Below, piece by piece: positions 51,957 to 60,539 of a DNA stretch of 64,000 bases. A program made the translations under genes and the position numbers. This DNA is from DASSUW01 sp963792385. Lineage in GTDB: Bacteria > Actinomycetota > Thermoleophilia > Solirubrobacterales > Solirubrobacteraceae. The notes under the pieces were generated by a model. That model did no database searches and had not been told where the DNA came from. It saw only the letters and a list, made by a program, of their open reading frames with translations. The stretch's first letter is position 1. Each line of letters opens with the position of its first letter. The DNA is taken from assembly GCA_963792385.1 (NCBI GenBank), contig CAWBVZ010000006.1, positions 434,001 through 498,000 on the forward strand, written 5' to 3'.

Positions 51957-52334
51957 TCACCGCCGGGCTGCCAGCTCGGCAGCGATCCGCGGGATCGCCT
52001 CGAGGTCGTCCTTGGACACACAGGCGGCGATCCCGACCGCCTCCGCATTGTCCCGCAGCTCGTCGTCCACGTACGCGCTGCACATCAGGATCGCCTGCCC
52101 GGGCCGGCGGGCCAGGATCATCGGCGCCGCCTCGAGCCCGCCGACGACCGGCATCAGGGCGTCGAGCACGACCACGTCGGGATCAACCTGGTCGATCGAC
52201 TCGAGCGCCGCGCGCACGCCGTCGGCCTCCCCGGCCACGACGATGTCCAGGCCCCCTTCAGCGTCGTCGACGATCGCGCGGATGAGAAACCGCACGTCCG
52301 CATGGTCGTCGACGATCATCAGGCGCACCGGCAC
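51957..52334 (-). CDS. single-domain response regulator (REC only)
   Basis: A 125-aa CheY-like receiver: LMIVDDHADVRFLIRAIVDD with the acidic pair, phospho-accepting Asp in DVVVLDALMPVVGGLEA, Ser in LMCSAYVDD and Lys in CVSKDDLEAIP. No output domain follows, so it acts through protein contact. GTG 52334 has TACGGT 9 nt upstream. Partner kinase not in the window. Confidence 0.9.
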   Translation of the reverse strand: MPVRLMIVDDHADVRFLIRAIVDDAEGGLDIVVAGEADGVRAALESIDQVDPDVVVLDALMPVVGGLEAAPMILARRPGQAILMCSAYVDDELRDNAEAVGIAACVSKDDLEAIPRIAAELAARR

Positions 52335-52343
52335 GGCGGATCA

Positions 52344-52349
52344 ACCGTA
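52344..52349 (-). promoter_or_regulatory. -10 hexamer TACGGT, leaderless start of the response-regulator gene
   Basis: TACGGT ends 9 nt before GTG 52334 in the 41-bp divergent gap with sdhA. Confidence 0.45.
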
Positions 52350-52361
52350 GAGGACGCGTAA

Positions 52362-52367
52362 TAACCT
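52362..52367 (+). promoter_or_regulatory. -10 hexamer TAACCT, leaderless start of the sdhABE operon
   Basis: TAACCT ends 8 nt before ATG 52376. Confidence 0.5.
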
Positions 52368-52375
52368 TGCGCGCC

Positions 52376-54067
52376 ATGCCCGCACACGACGTCCTGATCA
52401 TCGGCGCCGGCCTCGCCGGTCAGCGTGCCGCCCTGGCAGCGGCCCGCGAGGGCGCGACGGTGGCCATCATGTCCAAGGTCCATCCGGTCCGATCGCACTC
52501 CAACGCCGCCGCCGGCGGGATCAATGCGGCGCTGAATCCGGACGACTCCTGGGAGTCCCACGCCTACGACACCGTGAAGGGCTCGGACTACCTCGGCGAC
52601 CAGGACGCGATCGAGATCATGTGCCGCGAGGCGCCCGGCGAGGTCCTGTGGCTCGAGCACTCGGGCGTCACCTTCCACCGCAACGAGACCGGGCATCTCG
52701 GCACGCGGGCGTTCGGCGGCGCCTCCGCGGCGCGCACCTACTACGTCGCCGACATCACCGGCCAGGCGCTCCTGCACGTGCTCTACGAGCAGCTGATGAA
52801 GCACCACGAGCAGATCGACCGCTACGAGGAGTGGTTCGTCACATCCGTCGTCCAGGACGACGAGGGCACCTGCTGCGGCGCCGTCTGCCGCAACATCCGC
52901 GACGGCTCGATGGAGCTGTTCGCCGCCAAGGCCGTGATCCAGGCCTCGGGCGGCGCCGGCCAGTGCTTCAAGCCGACCACCAACGCGCTGATCTGCACCG
53001 GCGACGGCATCGCCCAGAGCTACCGCATCGGCGCGCCGCTGATGGACATGGAGATGGTCCAGTACCACCCGACCACGCTGGCCGGGAACGGGATCCTGAT
53101 CACCGAGGGCGCACGCGGCGAGGGCGCGCACCTCTACAACGCCGAGGGCGAGCGCTTCATGGAGAAGTACGCGCCCAACAAGATGGAGCTGGCCTCGCGC
53201 GACGTCGTCTCGCGCGCCGAGCAGACCGAGATCAACGAGGGCCGCGGCTATCCGGACGGCACGGTCGCCCTCGACATCACGATCGTGCCGCGCAAGCGCA
53301 CGCTCGAGGCGCTCCGCGAGATCGTCAACATCGGGCGCGACTTCGCCGGCGTCGACATCACGCGCGAGCCGATCCACATCCGCCCCGGCTGCCACTACAT
53401 CATGGGCGGCGTCAAGACCGACGTCTGGGGCGCGACCGAGATCCCCGGCCTGTACGCCGCCGGCGAGGTCGCCTGCGTGTCCGTCCACGGCGGCAACCGC
53501 CTGGGCGCCAACTCCCTGCTCGACACGCTGATCTTCGGCCGCCGCTCCGGCGAGCACGCCGCCCAGCGCGCGCTCGGGATGGCGATGCCGACTCCCTCGC
53601 ACGCCGCGCTCGCGGCCGAGGAGAGGATGATCGCCGACATCATCGGCCGGACCGGCTCCGGCGGCCGCCGCGTCTCGGAGATCAAGGACGAGCTCGGCAC
53701 GATGATGAACGAGAAGTGCGCGGTGTTCCGCGACGAGGCCGGGCTCACCGAGGCGCACGCGATCATCCAGCGCCTCAAGGAGGAGTCGACGATCGCGTCG
53801 ATCGACGACCGCGGGACCGTCTTCAACCAGGACGTGCTGGGAGCGATCGAGCTCGGGTACATGCTCGACGTGGCCGAATGCATCGTCGTCGGGGCGCTCG
53901 AGCGCAAGGAGTCGCGCGGGGCCCAGTTCCGGCTCGATTTCCCCGCGCGCAACGACGACGAGTGGCTGAAGCACATCACCCTGTCCGTCAACGGCGGCGG
54001 GCCACCCGAGGTGTCCTACACGCCGGTGACCCTCACCAAGTGGGAGCCTCAGGAGCGGACGTACTGA
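52376..54067 (+). CDS. sdhA: succinate dehydrogenase flavoprotein subunit
   Basis: The FAD subunit that oxidises succinate to fumarate. The N-terminal nucleotide fold VLIIGAGLAGQRAALAAARE, HSNAAAGGINAALNPDDSWE with the covalent-flavin His, VQYHPTTLAGNGILITEGAR, and HYIMGGVKTDVWGATEIPGL are all in place. 563 aa is normal. ATG 52376 was chosen over an upstream TTG by the TAACCT element. Confidence 0.95.
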   Translation: MPAHDVLIIGAGLAGQRAALAAAREGATVAIMSKVHPVRSHSNAAAGGINAALNPDDSWESHAYDTVKGSDYLGDQDAIEIMCREAPGEVLWLEHSGVTFHRNETGHLGTRAFGGASAARTYYVADITGQALLHVLYEQLMKHHEQIDRYEEWFVTSVVQDDEGTCCGAVCRNIRDGSMELFAAKAVIQASGGAGQCFKPTTNALICTGDGIAQSYRIGAPLMDMEMVQYHPTTLAGNGILITEGARGEGAHLYNAEGERFMEKYAPNKMELASRDVVSRAEQTEINEGRGYPDGTVALDITIVPRKRTLEALREIVNIGRDFAGVDITREPIHIRPGCHYIMGGVKTDVWGATEIPGLYAAGEVACVSVHGGNRLGANSLLDTLIFGRRSGEHAAQRALGMAMPTPSHAALAAEERMIADIIGRTGSGGRRVSEIKDELGTMMNEKCAVFRDEAGLTEAHAIIQRLKEESTIASIDDRGTVFNQDVLGAIELGYMLDVAECIVVGALERKESRGAQFRLDFPARNDDEWLKHITLSVNGGGPPEVSYTPVTLTKWEPQERTY

Positions 54068-54070
54068 CCC

Positions 54071-55135
54071 ATGCCTGAATACACACTGAGAATCCGCCGG
54101 TACTCGCCCGAGTCGGGCGAGGCGGCCTACTGGGACGACTTCACGATCGACCTGGACGGCCACCGGTCCGTGCTCGACGGGATCCTGCAGGCCCGGGACC
54201 GCCAGGACGGGTCGATCGGCATCCGCTGCTCCTGTCGCGCGGCGATCTGCGGCTCGTGCGGGGTGCGCATCAACGGCAAGCCGACGCTCGCCTGCCACAC
54301 CCACCTCGACCATGCGGCCGAGACCGCGCCCGACGGCGCGATCGTGGTCGAGCCGATGGGCAACATGCCGGTCCTGAAGGACCTGATCGTGGACATGGAC
54401 GCGGTCCACTGGAACAAGATGCAGCGCGTCACGCCGTGGCTGCTGCCCGACGGCCCGCCGCCGGAGCGCGAGTACGTCGTGCCGCCCGAGTCGATGATCG
54501 ACATCACCCAGACGATGGCCTGCATCCAGTGCGGCGCCTGCGTCTCGGACTGCCTGTCGATGGAGGTCGACCCGCTGTTCATCGGGCCCGCCGCGCTCGC
54601 CAAGGCGTACCGCTTCGTCGGCGACCCGCGCGACGGGCAGCAGTACGAGCGCCTGAAGGACCTCGCCGAGGACCCGCACGGCATCTACGACTGCACGCAC
54701 TGCTTCAACTGCATCGAGGCGTGCCCGAAGGACGTCGCCCCGATGAGCCAGATCATGCGCCTGCGGCGGATCGCCGGCGCCGAGCACGGGATCGACGACC
54801 GCAACAACGGCCACCGGCATGAGAGCGCGTTCGTCAAGAACATCGAGAAGAACGGGCTTCTGCACGAAGCCGACCTCCTGCCCGACTCCTACGGCGGCAA
54901 GTTCCACCCGCGCGCCGTGCCCGAGCTGATCGACTCGCTGCCCGTGATCATGAAGGGGCTCCAGCGCCGCAAGATCACCCCGGCGAAGGCGCTGACGCAC
55001 CCGCACAAGGCCTCCCGCGAGGTCCGCCGGATCTTCGAGCACGTCCACGAGAAGAGCGAGCGGTACGAGCTCAACCTCTACATCGTGGGCGAGGACGAAG
55101 AGGACACTGAAGTCGAGAGGAGCCCCGAGCCGTGA
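54071..55135 (+). CDS. sdhB: succinate dehydrogenase iron-sulfur subunit (with C-terminal extension)
   Basis: Carries electrons from FAD to the quinone side. The [2Fe-2S] motif is CSCRAAICGSCGV plus C of LACHTH, followed by CIQCGACVSDC and CTHCFNCIEACP for two further clusters. At 354 aa it is about 100 residues longer than usual; the extra C-terminal part (FHPRAVPELIDSLPVIMKGL ... IFEHVHEKSERYELNLYIVG) is typical of SdhB paired with an HdrB-like subunit. Overlaps sdhE by 4 bp. Confidence 0.94.
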   Translation: MPEYTLRIRRYSPESGEAAYWDDFTIDLDGHRSVLDGILQARDRQDGSIGIRCSCRAAICGSCGVRINGKPTLACHTHLDHAAETAPDGAIVVEPMGNMPVLKDLIVDMDAVHWNKMQRVTPWLLPDGPPPEREYVVPPESMIDITQTMACIQCGACVSDCLSMEVDPLFIGPAALAKAYRFVGDPRDGQQYERLKDLAEDPHGIYDCTHCFNCIEACPKDVAPMSQIMRLRRIAGAEHGIDDRNNGHRHESAFVKNIEKNGLLHEADLLPDSYGGKFHPRAVPELIDSLPVIMKGLQRRKITPAKALTHPHKASREVRRIFEHVHEKSERYELNLYIVGEDEEDTEVERSPEP

Positions 55136-56040
55136 AGGTCGCGTACTGGCCCGGCTGCGTGAGCCGCGGCTTCACCCCCGAGCTGCACGGATCGATGGCG
55201 AAGGTCGCGCCGCTGCTCGACATCGAGCTCGTCGAGCTCGACCGCGCAGCGTGCTGCGGCGCCGGCGTGCTGGCCGAGCACAACCAGGAGCTGGCGGACA
55301 CCCTGAACGCGCGCACGTTCGCGCTCGCCGAGCAGGAGATCGCCGGCGGCGCCGACATGATGATGAACATCTGCTCGACCTGCCAGGGCGCGCAGAGCGA
55401 GTGCCAGGAGCGCCTGGACGCGAACGGCGAGTACCGCGAGCACGTCAACGAGACGCTGGCCGCCGAGAGCCTGCGCTACGAGAAGGGCATCGTCAACAAG
55501 CACTTCCTGTGGCTGATGGTCGAGGAGATCGGGCTCGACGCGATCAAGGCGAAGGTCCAGCGCCCGCTCACCGACCTGCGCGTGGGCCCGTTCTACGGCT
55601 GCTACATCGTCCGCCCGACCACCCGGCTCGGGATCGACCGCGACCACCCGCGCGACACCTACCTGCACCAACTGATCGCCGCGCTCGGCGGCACGGTGGT
55701 CGACTACGCGGGCCAGTACAAGTGCTGCGGCTTCCCGATCATCACGATGAACAAGGAAGCCTCGCTCAAGCAGGCCGGCCGCCACCTCGGCGACGCGGTC
55801 GACGCCGAGGCCGACTGCCTGGTGACGCCCTGCCCGCTGTGCCACCTCAACCTCGATCTCCAGCAGCCGCTGGCCGAGCGCGTGATGGGCCGTGCGCTCG
55901 ACATGCCGGTCCTGCACCTGCCGCAGCTCGTCGGCCTCGCCCTCGGGCTGGAGCCGAAGGAGCTGGGCTTCAACAAGCACATCGTGAAGCCCAGCTCCGT
56001 CATCGACTGGTCGACGTCGGTGGTCGCCTCAGTCGGCTAG
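55132..56040 (+). CDS. HdrB-like third subunit of succinate dehydrogenase (SdhE/SdhC-type, no membrane anchor)
   Basis: A 302-aa protein with two CCG-type cysteine-rich domains: YWPGC, CCGAGVLAEH and NICSTCQGA in the first, FYGCYIVRP, YKCCGFPIITM and TPCPLCHLNL in the second. These ligate a heterodisulfide-reductase-type [4Fe-4S] centre. It replaces the usual haem-b anchors SdhC/D, which are absent nearby; membrane attachment would be by amphipathic helices. This sdhABE form is known from archaea, Campylobacter-type and some actinobacteria. Confidence 0.9.
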   Translation: MKVAYWPGCVSRGFTPELHGSMAKVAPLLDIELVELDRAACCGAGVLAEHNQELADTLNARTFALAEQEIAGGADMMMNICSTCQGAQSECQERLDANGEYREHVNETLAAESLRYEKGIVNKHFLWLMVEEIGLDAIKAKVQRPLTDLRVGPFYGCYIVRPTTRLGIDRDHPRDTYLHQLIAALGGTVVDYAGQYKCCGFPIITMNKEASLKQAGRHLGDAVDAEADCLVTPCPLCHLNLDLQQPLAERVMGRALDMPVLHLPQLVGLALGLEPKELGFNKHIVKPSSVIDWSTSVVASVG

Positions 56041-56948
56041 GGGCGGAGGCGCATCCCCGTCGCCGTGTCCCACTGCAGGTTGCTGCTGAACTTCTCCAGC
56101 GGCGCCTCGGGTTCCTGGCCGACGCGAACGCCGTGCTTCCAGTTCGGCGGGCAGATCGCGATGAAGCGCGCGTAGCCGCCGAGGCCGCCGCCGAACTTCG
56201 GGTAGCCGATCTCGATCAGGCAGCCCTTGGACTTGACCTGCTCGAGGTTGTCGACGCCCTCGGCCTGCGCGAAGCCGTTGTGCATCAGCCAGTACTCGCC
56301 TTCGAGCGTCGGCGTCGAGTCGGTGTCCAGCGGCTCGTGACCGTGGAACAGGATGTGCCGCCGGAGGTGCAGGAACTTCAGCGCGGCGAGGCTCACGCCC
56401 GGGAACTCCTTCAGCGTCGATAGCGCCGGGTCGGGCCAGCGCTTGGACCAATCCGATCGCACCATCACGACGCTCCCACGCGGGATCCGGCCGTGGCTGC
56501 GTTCCCACTTCTTGATGTCCGAGACCTGCAGGTGGTAGTTGGCGTTCGTCTTCAGCTGCCGGACGATCGAGATCACGACGAGCGGGCGCACCGCGAACGT
56601 GGGCGGCAGCTCGTCGATCGCGGCGTACTCGGGCGCCCAGTGCGCCGGCGGGTCGAGCTGCGTGCCGAGCTGATCGGTCTGCAGCAGGTAGCGCGTGGCC
56701 TCGAAGCCGTCGTGCGCGTACGTGTACGGCTGCCCGGTCGAGGGGTTGAGTGTCGCCGAGAAGGTCGACGGACCGAAGCCCGACCACACGGGGATGGCGG
56801 GCGTGATGGTGTGCGTCAGGTCGACGTACTTCGCTCCCTTCAGCGAGTTGTCGTAGACGCGCCACAAGGGCGGCTTGGCGGCGGAGGCGGTGGCGGCGCT
56901 CGCGAGGACCAGCGCGAGCGCGAGCGCGGAGATGCGTAGAGGTCGCAT
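56037..56948 (-). CDS. secreted cyclase-family (kynurenine formamidase-like) protein
   Basis: The second ATG (56948) opens a signal peptide (MRPLRISALALALVLASA) and has TTTAAT 7 nt upstream; an ATG at 56957 would add three residues. The mature protein is a cyclase/PF04199 domain: YVDLTHTITPAIPVWSG, the metal site LGTQLDPPAHW, VVMVRSDWSKRWPD and C-terminal IEIGYPKFGGGLGGYARFIA. Such enzymes hydrolyse N-formylkynurenine or similar amides; an exported form is uncommon. It overlaps the sdhE stop by 4 bp. Confidence 0.85.
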   Translation of the reverse strand: MRPLRISALALALVLASAATASAAKPPLWRVYDNSLKGAKYVDLTHTITPAIPVWSGFGPSTFSATLNPSTGQPYTYAHDGFEATRYLLQTDQLGTQLDPPAHWAPEYAAIDELPPTFAVRPLVVISIVRQLKTNANYHLQVSDIKKWERSHGRIPRGSVVMVRSDWSKRWPDPALSTLKEFPGVSLAALKFLHLRRHILFHGHEPLDTDSTPTLEGEYWLMHNGFAQAEGVDNLEQVKSKGCLIEIGYPKFGGGLGGYARFIAICPPNWKHGVRVGQEPEAPLEKFSSNLQWDTATGMRLRP

Positions 56949-56958
56949 TTGCGCCATT

Positions 56959-57003
56959 AAACGAGTAAAGAGGGCCCAGTGTCGGGCCCTCCGTTACTCG
57001 TTT
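56959..57003. terminator. long hairpin between asd and the cyclase gene
   Basis: AAACGAGTAA/TTACTCGTTT (10 bp) encloses AGGGCCC/GGGCCCT (7 bp) around an AGTGTC loop, a nearly perfect 45-nt hairpin ending in TTTAAT on the minus strand. It is best explained as the asd terminator, and the same TTTAAT could serve as the -10 of the next gene. Confidence 0.65.
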
Positions 57004-57079
57004 CGTTGGCGTACCCCAGTCCGCCCCAGGAAATTCCTGGCCGACTAGATGCCCCGGTTACGAACGGATAAACCGCGAA

Positions 57080-58108
57080 TCAAACTTTTGTCGGCACGCG
57101 AACCAAATTCCGCGCGTGCAGGGCCTCGGCGATCTGGACCGCGTTGGTCGCGGCGCCCTTGAGCAGATTGTCCGAGACGACCCATAGACAGAGGCCGCGC
57201 TCGTGCGACGGATCGCGCCGCAAACGGCCCACGAACACGTCGTCGCGGCCGGCGGCATTGAGCGCCGTCGGGTACCCATGGGTGGCGGGATCGTCGACCA
57301 TCGTCAGACCCGGCGCGGCGGTAAGCAGGGCGCGCGCGTCGTCGACGCTGAGCGGCTCGCGCGTCTGCAGCGTCACCGATTCCGAGTGCGACGTGCGCAC
57401 CGGCACCCGCGCACAGGTGACGTTGATCGCGATCGACTCGTCGCCGAGGATCTTGCGCGTCTCGAACATCATCTTGCGCTCTTCGTCGGTGTGGTCGTCG
57501 CCGTCGGCGAAGTTGCCCGCCCCGCCGAGCACGTTGAAGGCGATCGGGTGCGGGTAGATCTCCGGCGCGGGCACGGGCTCGCCGTGCAGCACCGCGTGGG
57601 TCTGGCTGTCGAGCTCCTCGACCGCCTTGATCCCGGTCCCGGAGACGGACTGGTAGGTGGAGACGATCAGGCGCTCGATCCCGGCGGCGTCGAAGATGGG
57701 CTTCAGCGCGACCATCAGCTGCATCGTCGAGCAGTTCGGGTTCGCGATCAGGCCCTTGTGATCGTCGAGCGCCTCCGGGTTGACCTCGGACACCACGAGC
57801 GGGACCTCGGGGTCGCGCCGCCACTTGGAGCTGTTGTCCACGACCACGGCGCCGGCCTCGACGAACCGCGGCGACCATTCGCCTGAGGTCGTCGCGCCGG
57901 CGGAGAAGATCGCGAGGTCGAAGCCCTGGATCGTCTCGTCCGTCAAGGGCTGGACGATCGCGCCGTCGAGCTCGCGGCCGGCGGAGCGCGCGGACGCGAA
58001 CGGGACGATCTCGGAGGCGGGGAAATTGCGCTCGCGCAGCTTCGCGCGCATCACGGTGCCGACGGCGCCGGTGGCACCCACGACCGCGACTCTGTAGGAG
58101 CCGCTCAT
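57080..58108 (-). CDS. asd: aspartate-semialdehyde dehydrogenase
   Basis: Reduces aspartyl phosphate to the semialdehyde for lysine, threonine, methionine and diaminopimelate. NADP-binding VAVVGATGAVGTVMRAKL, catalytic Cys in LIANPNCSTMQLMVAL, and the substrate His in ARVPVRTSHSESVTLQ are visible. 342 aa. ATG 58108 overlaps the lysC stop by 4 bp. Confidence 0.96.
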   Translation of the reverse strand: MSGSYRVAVVGATGAVGTVMRAKLRERNFPASEIVPFASARSAGRELDGAIVQPLTDETIQGFDLAIFSAGATTSGEWSPRFVEAGAVVVDNSSKWRRDPEVPLVVSEVNPEALDDHKGLIANPNCSTMQLMVALKPIFDAAGIERLIVSTYQSVSGTGIKAVEELDSQTHAVLHGEPVPAPEIYPHPIAFNVLGGAGNFADGDDHTDEERKMMFETRKILGDESIAINVTCARVPVRTSHSESVTLQTREPLSVDDARALLTAAPGLTMVDDPATHGYPTALNAAGRDDVFVGRLRRDPSHERGLCLWVVSDNLLKGAATNAVQIAEALHARNLVRVPTKV

Positions 58109-59367
58109 GCCCGCGCTCCGAACGGATTCTCGGCCTCGACCTGGTCGGCGCCCAGCTCGAACGCCGCATGGAGGGCGCGGACAGCGCGGTCGACCACGTC
58201 GCCGGACACGACGCACGAGATCTTGATCGGGGAGGTCGAGATCATCTCGATGTTGATCTCCTCACGCCCGAGCGTGGTGAACACCTTCGCCGCGACGCCG
58301 GGGTGGGTCTTCATTCCCGCCCCCACGATCGAGACCTTCCCCATCTCGGGATCCTCGGCGACGGCGCGAATGCCCTGCTCGGCGATCAGCGGGTCGAGCG
58401 CCGCGCGCGCCTCGCGCAGATCCGAGCGCGGGACCGTGAACGACATGTCGGCGGACGCGCCCTCGGACACCGGCTCGTTCTGGATGATCATGTCGACGTT
58501 CACGTTCGCATCGGCGAGCGCCGTGAAGATGCGGCCGGCGACGCCCGGATGGTCTGGGACGCCGAGCAGCGTGACCCGCGCCTCGTCGCGCGAGTGGGTG
58601 ACGGCGGTGATCAGCGGGCGTTCCATCGTCTCCTCTTCTCCGACCACGAAGGTACCGGGCTCCTCGGTGAACGACGAGCGGCAGTGGATTCGAACCCCGT
58701 GGTTACGCGCGTACTCGACCGAGCGCAGCTGCAGCACACCGGCCCCGGACGCTGACATCTCGAGCATCTCCTCGAACGACACGACGGGGAGCTTGCGGGC
58801 GTCGGGCACGATCCGCGGGTCGGCCGAGAACACCCCGGCGACGTCCGTGTAGATCTCGCACACCTCGGCCTCGACGGCGGCGGCAAGCGCGACCGCCGTG
58901 GTGTCTGACCCGCCGCGGCCGAGCGTGGTCACGTCCTTGGCGGTGGACACGCCCTGGAAGCCGGCCACCAGCACGACGAGCTGGTCGTCGAGCGCGGCGC
59001 GGATCCGGTCGGCCCGCACGTCGAGGATGCGCGCCTTGGTGTGCGACGTGTCGGTGACGATGCCGGCCTGGGAGCCCGTGAGCGAGATCGCCTTGTGGCC
59101 GAGGTCGTTGATCGCCATCGCGCACAACGCGCATGAGATCCGCTCTCCGGTCGAGAGCAGCATGTCCATCTCGCGCGGGTCGGGAGCGGTCGAGACCTCC
59201 TCGGCCATCGAGATCAGCTCGTCGGTCGTCTTGCCACGGGCGGACAGCACGGCGACGACGCGATGGCCCTGCTCGCGTGCCGCGACGATCCGGCGCGCGG
59301 CGCGCTTGATGCGCTCGGCGTCGGCGACGGAAGTGCCTCCGAACTTCATGACGACGGTGCCTGACAC
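58105..59367 (-). CDS. lysC: aspartate kinase
   Basis: Phosphorylates aspartate, the first step of the aspartate family. VMKFGGTSVADAERIKRAAR is the N-terminal signature; GRGGSDTTAVALAAAVEAEV and the C-terminal ACT repeats (TLLGVPDHPGVAGRIFTALA; ISTSPIKISCVVSGD) indicate feedback regulation. 420 aa. GTG 59367 has TAGACT 9 nt upstream, directly next to element E. Confidence 0.96.
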   Translation of the reverse strand: MSGTVVMKFGGTSVADAERIKRAARRIVAAREQGHRVVAVLSARGKTTDELISMAEEVSTAPDPREMDMLLSTGERISCALCAMAINDLGHKAISLTGSQAGIVTDTSHTKARILDVRADRIRAALDDQLVVLVAGFQGVSTAKDVTTLGRGGSDTTAVALAAAVEAEVCEIYTDVAGVFSADPRIVPDARKLPVVSFEEMLEMSASGAGVLQLRSVEYARNHGVRIHCRSSFTEEPGTFVVGEEETMERPLITAVTHSRDEARVTLLGVPDHPGVAGRIFTALADANVNVDMIIQNEPVSEGASADMSFTVPRSDLREARAALDPLIAEQGIRAVAEDPEMGKVSIVGAGMKTHPGVAAKVFTTLGREEINIEMISTSPIKISCVVSGDVVDRAVRALHAAFELGADQVEAENPFGARA

Positions 59368-59376
59368 GGACGCGCA

Positions 59377-59382
59377 AGTCTA
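59377..59382 (-). promoter_or_regulatory. -10 hexamer TAGACT, leaderless start of lysC-asd
   Basis: TAGACT ends 9 nt before GTG 59367 and directly abuts element E, the same arrangement as at glyS. Confidence 0.5.
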
Positions 59383-59544
59383 GTGTCGAAGGGCGGAATT
59401 TCGGTCGCGGGCTGCGGGATGCATGGTCGTGTCTGGCGTTCGGCGGCGGCCTGGCTCGTACCGGGCGTACTTGCATGGTCGCCGCCGGACGCCAGGCGCG
59501 AGCAGGCGCCCGCAGACAGCCAGCGAAATTCCGACCCTCGACAC
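59383..59544. repeat. cloverleaf-like palindromic element E (upstream of lysC)
   Basis: GTGTCGAAGGGCGGAATTTC... (59383-59403) pairs with 59524-59544 over 21 positions with two differences. Inside, CTGGCGTTCGGCGGCG (59433-59448) pairs with CGCCGCCGGACGCCAG (59480-59495) with one G-U pair, and GCGC/GCGC (59496-59509) makes a small third hairpin. It shares GGTCGTGTCTG with element A. It takes up most of the 261-bp gap between lysC and the secreted operon. Confidence 0.55.
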
Positions 59545-59628
59545 AGGGCGGCTCTGATCGCTCTGGACGTTTGCCCGATTGTGGTCTGGTTTCCGGAGTT
59601 GCACAATGCTGAACGAACGGGCGGCTCC

Positions 59629-60539
59629 ATGGACGGAAGGACGACCTTGGTACTGAATTGGCGGGCGGCAGGGATAGCCCTCGTAATGGCGGCTTTGGCT
59701 CTGGGGGCGACCCCGGCGCTGGCGGCCGCGGCAAGGCCGGAGATCACTCAGCGCCCGGCGCTGAGCGGCACGGTTCAGGTGGGCCAGCGGCTGGAGGCGC
59801 GCAACGCGCGCTGGACGACCGGCGGGAGCTCCACCACGGTGACGTATGCGTGGGTGCGCTGCACCTCGGCGACGTCATGGGGAGGCTGCGCGGTGATCGG
59901 CGGCGCGAGCGGAACGACGTACACGCTGACGACCGCGGACCAGGGGAAGCGGGTCCGCGTGTGGCTGACAGTGAGCAACCGCGACGGGCGGGACGACGAC
60001 GTCTCGGACGCGACGGCCGCCGTGGCCGCGGCACCCGCTCCGACCCCCACGCCGACTCCCAGCCGACACCCACGCCGACGCCGACTCCGACGCCGGCCCC
60101 CGCTCCGCCGGTCGTGACCACGCCGCCGCCGCCCGCGCCCGCCGCGCCGGATTCGACCTCGAAGCCCGCCGGCGAGGTCCGCAGCAAGCAGGCGCGCATG
60201 ATGCGCCCGTTCCCGCTGGTGCGGATCCGGGGCTGGCTCACGTCGAGCGGGGCGATGATCGAGGCGCTCACCGTCCGCGGTCCGCGCGGGCTGAGTATCT
60301 CGGTGCGCTGCCACGGCGACGGCTGCCCACGCCGCCACCTCGCGCGTGCCTCGAAGGTCTCCCGGCTGAAGGCGTTCAAGGGCTTCCTGCCGGCCGGCGT
60401 CCGGCTCGAGATCCGCGTCACGCGGCCGGGCTTCGTCGGCAAGCACACGCTGATCCGGATCCGCGGCGGGAAGGCCCCGATCCGGCGCGACCGCTGCCTG
60501 TATCCCGGCTCCGGGAGGCCCAGGGCATGCCCCAAGTGA
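59629..60539 (+). pseudogene. secreted Ig-like/Pro-Thr-rich protein, one frame break in the linker
   Basis: ATG 59629 leads to a signal peptide (IALVMAALALGATPALAAA). Residues about 40-135 form an Ig-like domain typical of Thermoleophilia secreted proteins (VTYAWVRC ... GTTYTLTTADQGKRVRVWLT). A PTPTPTP linker follows, where one base is missing near 60060; the sequence then continues PAPAPPVVTT and ends with a basic domain (PFPLVRIRGWLTSSGAMIEA ... TLIRIRGGKAPIRRDRCLYP). The break sits in a simple repeat, where either sequencing error or slippage is likely. Function unknown. Confidence 0.65.
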
